DNA from: Streptomyces durocortorensis
GTDB lineage: Bacteria; Actinomycetota; Actinomycetes; Streptomycetales; Streptomycetaceae
Assembly: GCF_031760065.1 (NCBI RefSeq)
Contig: NZ_CP134500.1
Coordinates: forward strand, 6,262,001-6,326,000
Reading direction: 5' to 3'
Length of the DNA stretch: 64,000 nt
Positions 1-8,668 of this stretch are shown here, one piece after another (position 1 is the first letter of the stretch; each line of letters opens with the position of its first letter). The position numbers and the translations under genes were made by a program. The notes below the pieces were generated by a model. That model was not told the origin of the DNA and ran no database searches. It saw only the letters and a program-made list of their open reading frames with translations.

Positions 1-171
1 CCGCTCGCCGGCGGACTGACCGGCGCCCTCGTCGTCCTCGCGTCCGACGTCCTCGCACGCGAACTGATCCCCGGCACCGAACTGCCCGTCGGGATCGTCA
101 CCGGAGTGCTCGGCGCCCCGGTGCTGCTCTGGCTGCTCATCCGCGTCAACCGCGCGGGCTCAGGAGGCTGA
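1..171 (+). CDS. Iron-siderophore ABC transporter permease, C-terminal end (partial)
   Basis: The window opens inside a reading frame whose last 56 residues form a hydrophobic helix (LTGALVVLASDVLAREL) followed by the segment PGTELPVGIVTGVLGAP and a final membrane stretch. This ending is typical of FecCD-family permeases, which form the membrane channel for ferric-siderophore or B12 import. The stop lies three bases before the ATG of a FecE-type ATPase, so the two genes form an operon. The 5' part is outside the window. Family assignment is from the conserved tail and the neighbour. Confidence 0.8.
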   Translation, partial: PLAGGLTGALVVLASDVLARELIPGTELPVGIVTGVLGAPVLLWLLIRVNRAGSGG

Positions 172-174
172 CCG

Positions 175-1008
175 ATGACCACCGCCGAACCCGACCTGCG
201 GGCCGAGGGACTGCACCTGGGCTACGACGGCCGGGCCGTCGTCTCCGGCCTCGACCTGGCCGTCCCGCCCGGCCGCATCACCGCCGTCATCGGCGCCAAC
301 GCCTGCGGGAAGTCGACCCTGTTGCGCGCCCTGGCCCGGCTGCTGGCCCCCCGCGAAGGAGCGGTGAGCCTGGACGGCCGCGCCCTGCACACCATCCCCA
401 CCCGGGAGCTTGCCCAGCGGCTCGGTATCCTCCCGCAGTCCCCGGTCGCCCCGGAGGGCCTCACCGTCATCGACCTGGTCAACCGGGGCCGCTCCCCGCA
501 CCAGACGTGGTGGCGGCAGTGGACCAAGGCCGACGAGCAGGCGGTGCGCGACGCGCTCGCCGCCACCGGCACCACCGACCTCGCCGACCGCGCGGTGGAC
601 GAACTCTCCGGCGGCCAGCGCCAGCGCGCCTGGATCGCCATGGCCGTCGCCCAGGGAACCCCGGTTCTCCTCCTCGACGAGCCGACCACGTATCTCGACC
701 TCGCCCACCAGATCGACGTCCTGGACCTGGTCGTCGACCTCAACCGCCGCGAGGGGCGCACGGTCGTGATGGTCCTGCACGACCTCAACCAGGCCTGCCG
801 GTACGCCGATCACGTCATCGCGATGAAGAAGGGCAGCGTCGTCGCCGAAGGCGCGCCCGCCGACGTCATCACCGCCGAAACCGTCGAGGACGTCTTCGGC
901 CTCCGCTGCCAGGTGGCCACGGACCCGGTGAGCCGGACCCCGCTGGTGATCCCGGTGGGCCGCCACCACACCCCTGACCCCGACCAGCCGCAAAAGACGC
1001 TCGCCTGA
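175..1008 (+). CDS. Iron-siderophore ABC transporter ATP-binding protein (FecE family)
   Basis: A 277-residue cytoplasmic ATPase that would power ferric-siderophore uptake through the upstream FecCD permease. Visible motifs: Walker A GANACGKST near residues 40-48, signature LSGGQRQR near residue 143, Walker B VLLLDEPT, and the switch His in VMVLHDLNQ. The segment LAQRLGILPQSP, with its Q-loop glutamine, and the DLVNRGRSPHQ region fit the FecE/FepC subfamily. The ATG follows the permease stop by three bases, so translation is probably coupled. No iron box is visible because the operon promoter lies outside the window. The substrate cannot be named from sequence. Confidence 0.9.
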   Translation: MTTAEPDLRAEGLHLGYDGRAVVSGLDLAVPPGRITAVIGANACGKSTLLRALARLLAPREGAVSLDGRALHTIPTRELAQRLGILPQSPVAPEGLTVIDLVNRGRSPHQTWWRQWTKADEQAVRDALAATGTTDLADRAVDELSGGQRQRAWIAMAVAQGTPVLLLDEPTTYLDLAHQIDVLDLVVDLNRREGRTVVMVLHDLNQACRYADHVIAMKKGSVVAEGAPADVITAETVEDVFGLRCQVATDPVSRTPLVIPVGRHHTPDPDQPQKTLA

Positions 1009-1054
1009 CGGGCGGCCGCACGTAACGGCCGTACGGCAGCCCGTCCGTCCGGAC

Positions 1055-1531
1055 TCAGATGCCCGCGGACGCCATCTCGATGATGGAGCGGTAGTAGGCG
1101 GCGGTCGAGACCACGCACGCACGGTAGGTGCGGTTGTCCTTCACCACCAGGAAGTAGTCCCGCAGGTTCTTCCAGTACTGGACGAGATACCCGAGGCCCG
1201 GTACGAAGCCCGGCGGCCGGGGGACGAGGGCGAACGCCTCCGAGCACTGGAGGATGCGTTCGGTCGCCTGCGAGAGCACCCCGGCGACCTCGGCGTTCAT
1301 GTTCCATCCGGCGGCCAGCTGCGGCGTCCAGATCGCGCCCGCGATCTCCCTCAGACGCTCCTGCTCCTCGGGCGTCGGATCGGCCTGGAGCCGGAACGCC
1401 TCGGCGGTCGTCGGCGCACCTGAGTGCCCGCTGCCGACGGCCAGGGCGGGCGCGGCCGCCCCGGCGGTGAGCAGCGCGCCGGACAGCACCAGCGCCAACG
1501 CCGGAATCGTCGTGGACCTGCGTCTTCTCAT
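1055..1531 (-). CDS. Secreted protein of unknown function
   Basis: A 158-residue protein with a clear Sec signal peptide: a run of arginines at the N-terminus, a hydrophobic core and an APALA-type cleavage site near residue 31. The mature part is about 127 residues, rich in Trp and Tyr, with two cysteines (LQCSEAF and RACVVS) that could form a disulfide outside the cell. I chose the ATG at 1531 because GGGAGGGG lies just upstream; a longer in-frame start at 1606 would place an unlikely extension before the signal peptide. I do not recognise the family. It converges with the FecE gene. Confidence 0.7.
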   Translation of the reverse strand: MRRRRSTTIPALALVLSGALLTAGAAAPALAVGSGHSGAPTTAEAFRLQADPTPEEQERLREIAGAIWTPQLAAGWNMNAEVAGVLSQATERILQCSEAFALVPRPPGFVPGLGYLVQYWKNLRDYFLVVKDNRTYRACVVSTAAYYRSIIEMASAGI

Positions 1532-1735
1532 GATGGTTCCCCTCCCGGACGCCCGCCGTGCCGACGGGACCGCGCACGGTCGTTCCGCGCGAACCGACGC
1601 TGACATGAGGCCCGTTGCTCGTCAACGGCGCCTGTTCGGCCGTTCCCGCACCTGGCAGGCGTACCGAAGTGGCCCACCGCACCAGGTACTCATTGGCCCG
1701 GGAGCCCACACCAATCACTGCCTAGGCTGAGGCGC

Positions 1736-2371
1736 ATGAGCACGCACCGCCCCGCCTCCGCCCCCGCCCGCACCTCCGTCGACTTCTACTTCGACCCGGC
1801 CTGCCCGTTCGCCTGGATCACCTCCCGCTGGATGCTGGAGGTGGAGCAGCAACGGGACATCGAGCTCCGCTTCCGCCCCATGAGCCTGTATCTGCACAAC
1901 CAGGGAAACGAACTGCCCGACTGGTATCGCGAACTGGTCGACAGATCGATCGGCCCCGTCCGCGTCGCCGTCGCCGCGGCCGCGGCCCACGGCGACGGCA
2001 TCCTGCGGGACCTCTACACCGCCCTCGGCACCCGCATCCACCGGCACAAGGAGGAGGACTTCGACGCGGTGATCGCCGCCGCCCTCGCCGAACTGGGCCT
2101 GCCCGCCGCCCTGGCGGAGGCCGCGCACTGCACGGCGTACGACGAAGAGGTCGCCCGCTGCCATGACGCGGGCAAGGACCCGGAGCAGGAGGCGTACGTG
2201 GGCACGCCGACGATCCACGTCGACGGCACGGTGTGGTTCGGCCCGGTCCTCAACGCGATCCCGCGCGGCGAGGAGGCGGCGGAGCTCTTCGACAGCTTCC
2301 GGGTGCTGGCCAACCACCATGGGTTCTTCGAGCTCAAGCGGGCGCGCTCGGGTGGGCTGTCCTACGACTGA
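1736..2371 (+). CDS. DsbA-fold protein, mycothiol-dependent nitroreductase-like (Rv2466c family)
   Basis: A 211-residue cytoplasmic thioredoxin-fold protein. The N-terminal VDFYFDPACPFAWITSRW segment, the all-helical insert and the cis-Pro region VGTPTIHVDG match the actinobacterial DsbA/FrnE-like family that includes Mycobacterium Rv2466c, a mycothiol-dependent reductase. Where Rv2466c carries a CPWC active site, this protein has CPFA, so only the first active-site cysteine remains; a monothiol mechanism with mycothiol is possible (inference). It is preceded by a 200-base gap shared with the divergent secreted protein. No operon partner is evident. Confidence 0.75.
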   Translation: MSTHRPASAPARTSVDFYFDPACPFAWITSRWMLEVEQQRDIELRFRPMSLYLHNQGNELPDWYRELVDRSIGPVRVAVAAAAAHGDGILRDLYTALGTRIHRHKEEDFDAVIAAALAELGLPAALAEAAHCTAYDEEVARCHDAGKDPEQEAYVGTPTIHVDGTVWFGPVLNAIPRGEEAAELFDSFRVLANHHGFFELKRARSGGLSYD

Positions 2372-2382
2372 GCCGCTGGGAG

Positions 2383-2511
2383 GTGTCCCGTGCGCGAACG
2401 CGGTCGCCCGGCCCCGGCGTGCTGGAGCGGCGCTTCACCTGGTCGGTCGCGGCGGAAACCCTGGCGGGCGCGGCAGTCGGCTGCGCGATCAGCGGGCTGG
2501 TCGTGGTGTAG
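2383..2511 (+). CDS. Possible small hydrophobic peptide
   Basis: A short frame (42 codons from GTG 2383, or 30 from GTG 2419) lies between the convergent DsbA-like and CbiX-like genes. It ends in a hydrophobic stretch (AGAAVGCAISGLVVV) that could span a membrane. Third positions are G/C-rich as in real genes, but there is no well-placed ribosome site and the product is unrecognised. Without conservation data it may be chance. Confidence 0.2.
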   Translation: MSRARTRSPGPGVLERRFTWSVAAETLAGAAVGCAISGLVVV

Positions 2512-2513
2512 CG

Positions 2514-3278
2514 CTACGCCGACAACGACGCCCCCACCGTCACCCGCGCCTCGTCGTACCGGTCCAGCAGCAGCCGCGCCAGCTCCGGCGCGGGGCCCAG
2601 CACGCCGGCCAGCACATCCGCCCCGGCCGCCTCGGCGCCCGCCGCGATGCGGTCGGGGAGCCGTCCTGGAGCGATGACGTAAGGGGCCACCGCCACCCGG
2701 CGGACCCCCTCGGCGCGCAGGGCCCGTACCGCGTCCTCGGTACGGGAGAAGCCGCCGGCATGAACAGCGGAGGCGAACGCAGGCCGCACGGCGCACCAAC
2801 CGGTGTGCCGCAGCTCCCGCGCGATTTCAGCGATCACTGCGATCGCCTCCGGGTCTGTGGATCCCGCCGAGGCCAGGACGAGCCCGGTCCGGGGGAGGTC
2901 GCCGGGACGGACCCCGGCCTCCCGCAGCCGCCGGGTCAGAGTGGCGTTGAGCAGCGGGGAGGGGCCGAGTACGTCCGCCTGGCGGATGTGCAGCCGCGGC
3001 AGCCGGGCCCGGGCCTCGCGCAGGACCGAGGGGATGTCGGTCTTGGCGTGGAACGCCCGGGTCAGGAGCAGGGGCAGGGCGGTCACCTCGTCCGCCCCCT
3101 CCGCGGCCAGGCGCTCCAGCACCCGGGGCACGGAAGGAGCGTTGAACTCCAGGAATCCCGTCTCCACGCGCAGCCCCGGCCGCTCGGCCCGCACCCGCTC
3201 GGTGAGCGCGTGCACGGTGGCGGCGTGCCGCGGGTCGCGGCTGCCGTGGGCGATGAGGAGAAGAACGGGCTGGGACAT
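2514..3278 (-). CDS. Sirohydrochlorin chelatase-like protein (CbiX/SirB family)
   Basis: A 254-residue two-domain CbiX-type protein. It begins with the family signature LLLIAHGSRDPRH, whose His is a metal ligand, and has the second conserved patch ALPLLLTRAFHAKTDIP around residues 90-106. The C-terminal half repeats the fold (VAPYVIAPGRLPDRI). Known family members insert iron or cobalt into sirohydrochlorin. As the last gene of the sulfate reduction operon it most likely makes siroheme for the sulfite reductase encoded at its head. It starts 8 bases after the permease gene. Iron rather than cobalt is inferred from this context. Confidence 0.85.
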   Translation of the reverse strand: MSQPVLLLIAHGSRDPRHAATVHALTERVRAERPGLRVETGFLEFNAPSVPRVLERLAAEGADEVTALPLLLTRAFHAKTDIPSVLREARARLPRLHIRQADVLGPSPLLNATLTRRLREAGVRPGDLPRTGLVLASAGSTDPEAIAVIAEIARELRHTGWCAVRPAFASAVHAGGFSRTEDAVRALRAEGVRRVAVAPYVIAPGRLPDRIAAGAEAAGADVLAGVLGPAPELARLLLDRYDEARVTVGASLSA

Positions 3279-3286
3279 GGCGTGAC

Positions 3287-4213
3287 TCAGTTCTTGACGA
3301 GGAGTCCGCGGCTGCGCAGCACCCACCGCTCCAGCGGACTGAAGATCAGCAGGTCGATCGCGATGCCGACGAACAGGATGAGCAGGATGGAGAGGAAGAT
3401 CCCGGGCATGTCGAAGTTGCTGCGACCGTTCTCCAGCAACTGGCCGAGTCCCAGGCCGAGGTCGGGCGAGGAGACGATGATCTCGGCGGCCATCAGCGAG
3501 CGCCAGGAGAAGGCCCAGCCCTGCTTGAGGCCCGCCAGATAGCCGGGCAGCGCGGCCGGGAGCACGATGTGCCAGGTCCCGCGGACGCCGGTCGCGCCCA
3601 GGGTGCGGCCCGCCCGCAGGAACAGCGGCGGCACCTGGTCCACGCCCGATACCAGCCCGTTGGCGATCGAGGGCACCGCGCCCAGCAGGATCACCGCGAA
3701 CATCATCTGGTCGTTCAGCCCGAGCCAGATCACCGCCGGGGCCACCCACGCCACCGACGGCAGCGACTGGAGCCCGGCCAGGATCGGCCCGATCGCCGCC
3801 CGGACCAGCTTCACCCGGGCGACCAGCAGCCCCAGCGGCGTACCGATGGCCACCGCGAGGAGGAAGCCGAGCAGACCACGAGAGACGCTGGTCCAGACGA
3901 CCTCCAGGAGTGTCCCCTTGAGCCACATGTCCCTCGCGCTGTCCCACACCGCGGACGGCGGCGGCAGCTTGTGGACCTCGGTGACCTCGGCGCGGACCAG
4001 CAGCTCCCAGACGACGAGGACCAGGGCCACCGCCACGACCGGCGGCAGCACCTTGTTCCGCAGGACCTCGCCGACGGGGGTGCGGCGGATCTGCACCGCG
4101 TCCAGGGCGTCGAGGCCCGCCTCCAGGCCCGCCAGGTCGTCGGGCCTCGCGTCGTCCAGGCCGTCCGGCCCGTCCGGCCGCTTCCGGCCGGACGTGATGT
4201 CAGTGCTGGCCAT
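3287..4213 (-). CDS. ssuC: Sulfonate/sulfate ABC transporter permease (SsuC/TauC type)
   Basis: A 308-residue inner-membrane permease with a hydrophilic N-terminal tail of about 55 residues, then roughly six membrane helices. The cytoplasmic loop that contacts the ATPase is visible as TWHIVLPAALPGYLAGLKQG, the EAA-like motif of BPD_transp_1 proteins. The ATG at 4213 overlaps the end of the ATPase gene by 14 bases, so translation is probably coupled. With the neighbouring ATPase and lipoprotein it forms an importer for organosulfur compounds. Aliphatic sulfonates are the likely substrate, but taurine or another sulfur ester is possible. Confidence 0.85.
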   Translation of the reverse strand: MASTDITSGRKRPDGPDGLDDARPDDLAGLEAGLDALDAVQIRRTPVGEVLRNKVLPPVVAVALVLVVWELLVRAEVTEVHKLPPPSAVWDSARDMWLKGTLLEVVWTSVSRGLLGFLLAVAIGTPLGLLVARVKLVRAAIGPILAGLQSLPSVAWVAPAVIWLGLNDQMMFAVILLGAVPSIANGLVSGVDQVPPLFLRAGRTLGATGVRGTWHIVLPAALPGYLAGLKQGWAFSWRSLMAAEIIVSSPDLGLGLGQLLENGRSNFDMPGIFLSILLILFVGIAIDLLIFSPLERWVLRSRGLLVKN

Positions 4214-4991
4214 GTCGGCGGATCTCCCCACGCAGTTGTTCGGTGATCTCGACGGACAGCTCCGCCACCGCCTTGTCCTCGATGCGGCGCGGCTGCTCGA
4301 TGTCGACCGTCCACTCCCGGGCGATCCGGCCCGGCCTCGACGACAGCAGCACGACGCGCTGCGCGAGCCGTACCGCCTCACGCACGTTGTGGGTGACGAA
4401 GAGGACCGAGGCGTTCGTCTCCCGCCAGATCCGGGTCAGCTCGTCGTGCAGCACATCGCGGGTGATCGCGTCCAGCGCTGCGAACGGCTCGTCCATCAGG
4501 AGCAGTTGGCTGTCCTGGGCGAGCGCGCGCGCCATCGCCACCCGCTGCCGCATACCGCCCGAGAGCTCGTGCACCCGCTTGCCGTACGCGCCGCCGAGTC
4601 GGACGAGGCCGAGCAGCCGCTCGGCCTCGCCGCGGCGCTCCGACTTGGGCACCCCGCGCAGCCGCAGGGCCAGTTCGATGTTCTTGCCCGCGGTCAGCCA
4701 CGGGAAGAGGGCGTGCTCCTGGAACATCAGGGCCGGTCGCCCGCCGGGGGTCTCGATGGACCCCGCGGACGGGCGGTCGAGTCCGGCCACCAGATTGAGC
4801 AGCGTCGACTTTCCGCACCCGGAGGCCCCCAGGAGGGTGACGAACTCACCCGGAGCGACATCGAGGTTGATGTCGTCCAGGACGAGCTGCTGCCCAGTGG
4901 GCCCGGCGAAGGACTTCGAGACGTGTGTGAGACGGGCGGCGTGCTCGACCGCCGTACGGTCCTCGGCCTTGGTGAGGGTGCTGGTCGCCAT
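4200..4991 (-). CDS. ssuB: Sulfonate/sulfate ABC transporter ATP-binding protein (SsuB/TauB type)
   Basis: A 263-residue ABC ATPase with Walker A GASGCGKSTLL near residue 55, the Q-loop region ALMFQEHALFPWLT, signature LSGGMRQRVAMARAL, Walker B LLLMDEPFAALD and the His switch VLFVTHNVREAV. The FQEHALFPW and THNVREAV patches are characteristic of the nitrate/sulfonate/taurine family. The ATG at 4991 was chosen because a purine-rich ribosome site (CCAGGAGGTGACGACC) precedes it; the longer in-frame extension is the antisense of other coding sequence. It sits between the lipoprotein and permease genes. Confidence 0.9.
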   Translation of the reverse strand: MATSTLTKAEDRTAVEHAARLTHVSKSFAGPTGQQLVLDDINLDVAPGEFVTLLGASGCGKSTLLNLVAGLDRPSAGSIETPGGRPALMFQEHALFPWLTAGKNIELALRLRGVPKSERRGEAERLLGLVRLGGAYGKRVHELSGGMRQRVAMARALAQDSQLLLMDEPFAALDAITRDVLHDELTRIWRETNASVLFVTHNVREAVRLAQRVVLLSSRPGRIAREWTVDIEQPRRIEDKAVAELSVEITEQLRGEIRRHGQH

Positions 4992-5032
4992 GGTCGTCAC
5001 CTCCTGGGATTCCTGGGTCCTGTACGGGTTGG

Positions 5033-6145
5033 CTACTTGACGCCGAGACCGGCGTCGGCGACCTCGGGCCGGCCCTCGGCCTTGAGGATCTTGTTCAGCG
5101 GGCCCAGGTCGTAGATGCCCGACAGCTTCGGGTCCTCCAGCAGACCGGCCCGCACCGAGTGCCCCGCCTGCGTCCTGAGCGTGGTGGCCAGCGGGTCGCT
5201 GGTGAACTCGATGGACTCCCACGCCGGATCGAGGATCTCGGTGGGCAGCGGTTTGCCGCTCAGCTTCTCCAGCGCCTTGTTCGCGGACGCCTTGGCCTCT
5301 TCGGGGTTGTCGTCGATCCACTTGTTGGTGGACATCGACCCCTTGATCACGGCCTCGACGACGTCGGGGTGCCTGTCGAGGAACTTCTGCGACACGACGA
5401 TGTGCGTGATCACGAACTTCTTGTCCGGCCACAGGTCCCTCTCGTCGAGAAGCACCTTCGCGCCCTCGGAGACCAGCTTCGACGCGGTCGGCTCGGGGAC
5501 CCAGGCGCCGTCCAGGGAACCGGCCCGGTAGGCGTCGGGCGTCACCTTGTTGTCCGAGCGGACCACGGAGAGATCGCCCCCGCCGCTCTGCGGGTCGACC
5601 TTCCAGCCCTTCTCGGCGATCCAGTTGAGGAAGGCCACGTCCTGGGTGTTGCCGATCTGCGGGGTCGCGATCCGCTTGCCCCTCAGGTCGTCCACGGTCT
5701 TGATCTTCTCCGGGTCGACCACCAGCTTCACCCCGCCGGAGGCCGAACCGGCCACGATCCGCAGGCCCTTGCCCTGGGTCCTGACGTAGGCGTTGATGGC
5801 GGGGGAGGGGCCGATGAAGCCGATGTCGATGGACCCGGCGTTGAGCGCCTCGATCTCGGAGGGGCCGGCGTTGAAGGCCGTCGACTCGACCTCGGTGCCG
5901 CCCAGCTCCTTCTGGATGGTGCCTTCCTGGATACCGACCAGGGCGGTGGCGTGCGTGATGTTCGGAAGGTAGCCGACCCTCACGGTGTCCGCGGAGAGCT
6001 TCCTGCCACCGGTGGAGACGTTCGCCCTCGCGTCGTCGGCCTGGGCCTGGGAGCCGTAGCCGCAGGCGGTGGCGGCCAGGGCGAGCAGGGGCAGGGCGGC
6101 GGCGGCGACCAGGCCGCGGCGAACGCTGGAACGTGGGGCAGACAC
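5033..6145 (-). CDS. ssuA: Sulfonate-type ABC transporter substrate-binding lipoprotein (SsuA family)
   Basis: A lipoprotein of about 370 residues: arginine-rich start, hydrophobic segment and lipobox ending ALAATAC, so it would be attached to the membrane outer face. The mature part has features of the SsuA/NMT1 fold: VRVGYLPNITHATALVG, IEALNAGSIDIGFIGPSPAIN, and the DLRGKRIATPQIGNTQ patch. I chose GTG 6145, which has AAGGAGAGG about 10 bases upstream; GTG 6178 is an alternative. It captures the sulfur compound for the two following transporter genes. Confidence 0.87.
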   Translation of the reverse strand: MSAPRSSVRRGLVAAAALPLLALAATACGYGSQAQADDARANVSTGGRKLSADTVRVGYLPNITHATALVGIQEGTIQKELGGTEVESTAFNAGPSEIEALNAGSIDIGFIGPSPAINAYVRTQGKGLRIVAGSASGGVKLVVDPEKIKTVDDLRGKRIATPQIGNTQDVAFLNWIAEKGWKVDPQSGGGDLSVVRSDNKVTPDAYRAGSLDGAWVPEPTASKLVSEGAKVLLDERDLWPDKKFVITHIVVSQKFLDRHPDVVEAVIKGSMSTNKWIDDNPEEAKASANKALEKLSGKPLPTEILDPAWESIEFTSDPLATTLRTQAGHSVRAGLLEDPKLSGIYDLGPLNKILKAEGRPEVADAGLGVK

Positions 6146-6289
6146 GGAAGGTGTTCCTCTCCTTGGCCCGGTGCTCACGTCCCGCTGGTGCTCAGGGGGG
6201 CGCGGCCGGGAGATCGGCAGGTCTTCGGCGGTAGGGACGCTGCGGGTGCGGGTGGTACGGGTGGGCGCGCAAGCGGTGCGCGTACGTCA

Positions 6290-6388
6290 TCACGCACATC
6301 GCCCGACCCCGCCCTGGCCACTGCCGAGGGCGCCGCTGCCCACGCGGCCGCCCTCCTTCGCGAAGGTGGAGAAGAAGTCGCCGGCCAT
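6290..6388 (-). CDS. Possible 32-residue peptide coupled to cysN
   Basis: Immediately after cysN, an ATG at 6388 shares its A with the cysN stop (ATGA-type junction TGATGG) and opens a 32-codon frame starting MAGDFFSTFAKEGGRV and ending GRCA. All other close junctions in this operon are real couplings, so the same geometry here is suggestive. The product is Gly-rich, has one Cys two residues from the end and is not recognised. It could equally be a chance frame in the 240-base gap before the lipoprotein gene. Confidence 0.3.
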   Translation of the reverse strand: MAGDFFSTFAKEGGRVGSGALGSGQGGVGRCA

Positions 6389-7731
6389 CAGAAGTCCCAC
6401 TCGGCGTCGTCGGCCGCGCTGCCGCCTGCTTCGGCCACCGCGGCGAAGGACGCCCCGGCCATACCGGCGCTCAGCGTCGTACCGTCCGCCGGGTCGATCA
6501 GCAGGAAGGAGCCGGTGCGCCGGGAGTCCGCGTAGGCGTCGAGCGCGAGCGGCTCGGCGGTCCGCACGACGACCCGGCCGATGTCGTTGGCGACCAGCTG
6601 CCCGGGGGCCGGGTGCTGGGACAGGTCGTCCAGGGTGAGCCGGGAGGGGATGTCCTTGACGATCGCCTTGACCGTACGGGTGGTGTGCTTGAGCAGCACC
6701 CGCTGGCCCACCGAGAGCGGCTGGTCGGCCACATGGCAGACGGTCGCCTCGACGTCCTGGGTGACCGGCGGCGCGTCGACGGCGGGGGCGATCAGGTCGC
6801 CGCGCGAGATGTCGATGTCGTCGGCCAGCCGGAGCGTCACCGACTGCGGCGCCCAGGCGATGTCCACGCTTTCGCCGAGCGCGTCGATGCCCGTGATCGT
6901 CGTGGTGCGCCCGGAGGGAAGCACCGAGACGGACTCGCCTACGCGGAAGGCCCCGGCGGCGATCTGACCGGCGTAACCCCGGTAGTCGGGGTGCTCGGCG
7001 CTCTGCGGGCGGATCACGTACTGCACGGGGAAGCGCGCGTGGCAGGCGGTCAGGTCGTGGCTGACCGGGACCGTCTCCAGGTGCTCCAGGACGGTCGGCC
7101 CGCCGTACCAGTCCATGTGCGCGGACGGCTCCACCACGTTGTCCCCGGCCAGCGCCGAGATCGGGATCGCGGTGATCTCCGGGACGCCGAGCGAAGCGGC
7201 GTACGCGGTGAACTCCTCGGCGATCGCGGCGAACACGGGCTCCGCGTAGTCGACCAGGTCCATCTTGTTGACGGCCAGCACCACGTGCGGGACGCGCAGC
7301 AGGGCTGCGACGGCGGCGTGCCTGCGGGTCTGCTCGACGACCCCGTTGCGGGCGTCGACCAGGACCACGGCCAGCTCGGCGGTGGAGGCGCCCGTCACCA
7401 TGTTGCGGGTGTACTGCACATGGCCCGGGGTGTCGGCGAGGATGAACCGGCGGCGGGCGGTGGCGAAGTAGCGGTACGCGACATCGATGGTGATGCCCTG
7501 CTCGCGCTCGGCCCGCAGCCCGTCGGTCAGCAGCGCCAGGTCCGGCGCATCCTGGCCGCGGCTCAGCGAGGCCTGCTCGACGGCCTCCAGCTGGTCGGTG
7601 AGGACCGACTTGGAGTCGTGCAGGAGGCGCCCCACGAGGGTGGACTTGCCGTCGTCGACCGACCCGGCGGTGGCGAACCGCAGAAGGGTGGTGGCCGACA
7701 ACTGCTCGGCCGACAGGATGGGTGTGGTCAT
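6388..7731 (-). CDS. cysN: Sulfate adenylyltransferase subunit 1 (CysN GTPase)
   Basis: A 447-residue EF-Tu-like GTPase. G1 is GSVDDGKSTL near residues 18-27, the switch region includes EREQGITIDVAYR, G3 is DTPGH and G4 NKMDLVD. Two beta-barrel domains follow (around residues 230-430). With CysD it forms the ATP sulfurylase that makes adenylyl sulfate from sulfate and ATP, driven by GTP hydrolysis. It is a stand-alone CysN, because the adenylylsulfate kinase is a separate gene here. The ATG is one base after the cysD stop, consistent with tight co-expression. Confidence 0.95.
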   Translation of the reverse strand: MTTPILSAEQLSATTLLRFATAGSVDDGKSTLVGRLLHDSKSVLTDQLEAVEQASLSRGQDAPDLALLTDGLRAEREQGITIDVAYRYFATARRRFILADTPGHVQYTRNMVTGASTAELAVVLVDARNGVVEQTRRHAAVAALLRVPHVVLAVNKMDLVDYAEPVFAAIAEEFTAYAASLGVPEITAIPISALAGDNVVEPSAHMDWYGGPTVLEHLETVPVSHDLTACHARFPVQYVIRPQSAEHPDYRGYAGQIAAGAFRVGESVSVLPSGRTTTITGIDALGESVDIAWAPQSVTLRLADDIDISRGDLIAPAVDAPPVTQDVEATVCHVADQPLSVGQRVLLKHTTRTVKAIVKDIPSRLTLDDLSQHPAPGQLVANDIGRVVVRTAEPLALDAYADSRRTGSFLLIDPADGTTLSAGMAGASFAAVAEAGGSAADDAEWDF

Positions 7732-7732
7732 C

Positions 7733-8668
7733 TTAGAAGTACCCCTCGCGCTTGCGGTCTTCCATCGCGGCCTCGGACATCTTGTCGTCGGCGCGGGTCG
7801 CCCCCCGCTCGGTGAGCCGGGAGGCGGCGATCTCGGTGATCACGGCGTCCAGCGTGGTGGCGTCGGAGTCGACGGCACCGGTGCAGGACATGTCGCCGAC
7901 CGTGCGGTAGCGCACCAGACGGGTCTCGGTGACCTCGTGGTCCTTGGGCCCGCCCCAGTGACCGGCCGTCAGCCACATGCCGTTGCGGTTGAACACCTCG
8001 CGCTCGTGGGCGAAGTAGATCTCCGGCAGCTCGATGCCCTCGCGCTCGATGTACTGCCAGACGTCCAGCTCGGTCCAGTTGGAGATCGGGAAGACCCGGA
8101 CGTGCTCACCGGGGGCGTGCCGCCCGTTGTACAGCTGCCACAGCTCGGGGCGCTGGCGGCGCGGGTCCCACTGCGAGAACTCGTCCCGCAGCGAGAACAC
8201 CCGCTCCTTGGCGCGAGCCTTCTCCTCGTCGCGCCGCCCGCCGCCGAACACCGCGTCGAAGCGGTGCTGTTGGATCGCCTCCGTGAGCGGAACGGTCTGG
8301 AGCGGGTTGCGGGTGCCGTCGGGGCGCTCGCGGAGCTTCCCGGCGTCGATGTACTCCTGCACGGAGGCGACGTGCAGCCGCAGCCCGTGCTTCTCCACCG
8401 TACGGTCGCGGTAGTCCAGGACCTCGGGGAAGTTGTGCCCGGTGTCCACGTGCAGCAGCGTGAACGGCACCGGCGCGGGCGCGAACGCCTTCAGCGCCAG
8501 GTGCAGCATCACGATGGAGTCCTTGCCGCCGGAGAACAGGATCACCGGCCGCTCGAACTCTCCCGCCACCTCACGGAAGATGTGGACCGCCTCGGACTCC
8601 AGCGAGTCCAGGTGGCTGAGCGCGTACGGATTGACGGTGCCCTCCGGCACGGTGGTGACGGCACTCAC
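7733..8668 (-). CDS. cysD: Sulfate adenylyltransferase subunit 2 (CysD)
   Basis: A 311-residue nucleotide alpha-hydrolase. The PP-loop motif ILFSGGKDSIVMLHLA lies near residues 40-55. Other CysD hallmarks are LLHVDTGHNFPE, FGGGRRDEEKARAKER and the C-terminal SCTGAVDS and RKREGYF tail. It adenylates sulfate together with CysN. The GTG at 8668 shares bases with the cysC stop (GTGA junction), indicating translational coupling. Confidence 0.95.
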   Translation of the reverse strand: MSAVTTVPEGTVNPYALSHLDSLESEAVHIFREVAGEFERPVILFSGGKDSIVMLHLALKAFAPAPVPFTLLHVDTGHNFPEVLDYRDRTVEKHGLRLHVASVQEYIDAGKLRERPDGTRNPLQTVPLTEAIQQHRFDAVFGGGRRDEEKARAKERVFSLRDEFSQWDPRRQRPELWQLYNGRHAPGEHVRVFPISNWTELDVWQYIEREGIELPEIYFAHEREVFNRNGMWLTAGHWGGPKDHEVTETRLVRYRTVGDMSCTGAVDSDATTLDAVITEIAASRLTERGATRADDKMSEAAMEDRKREGYF

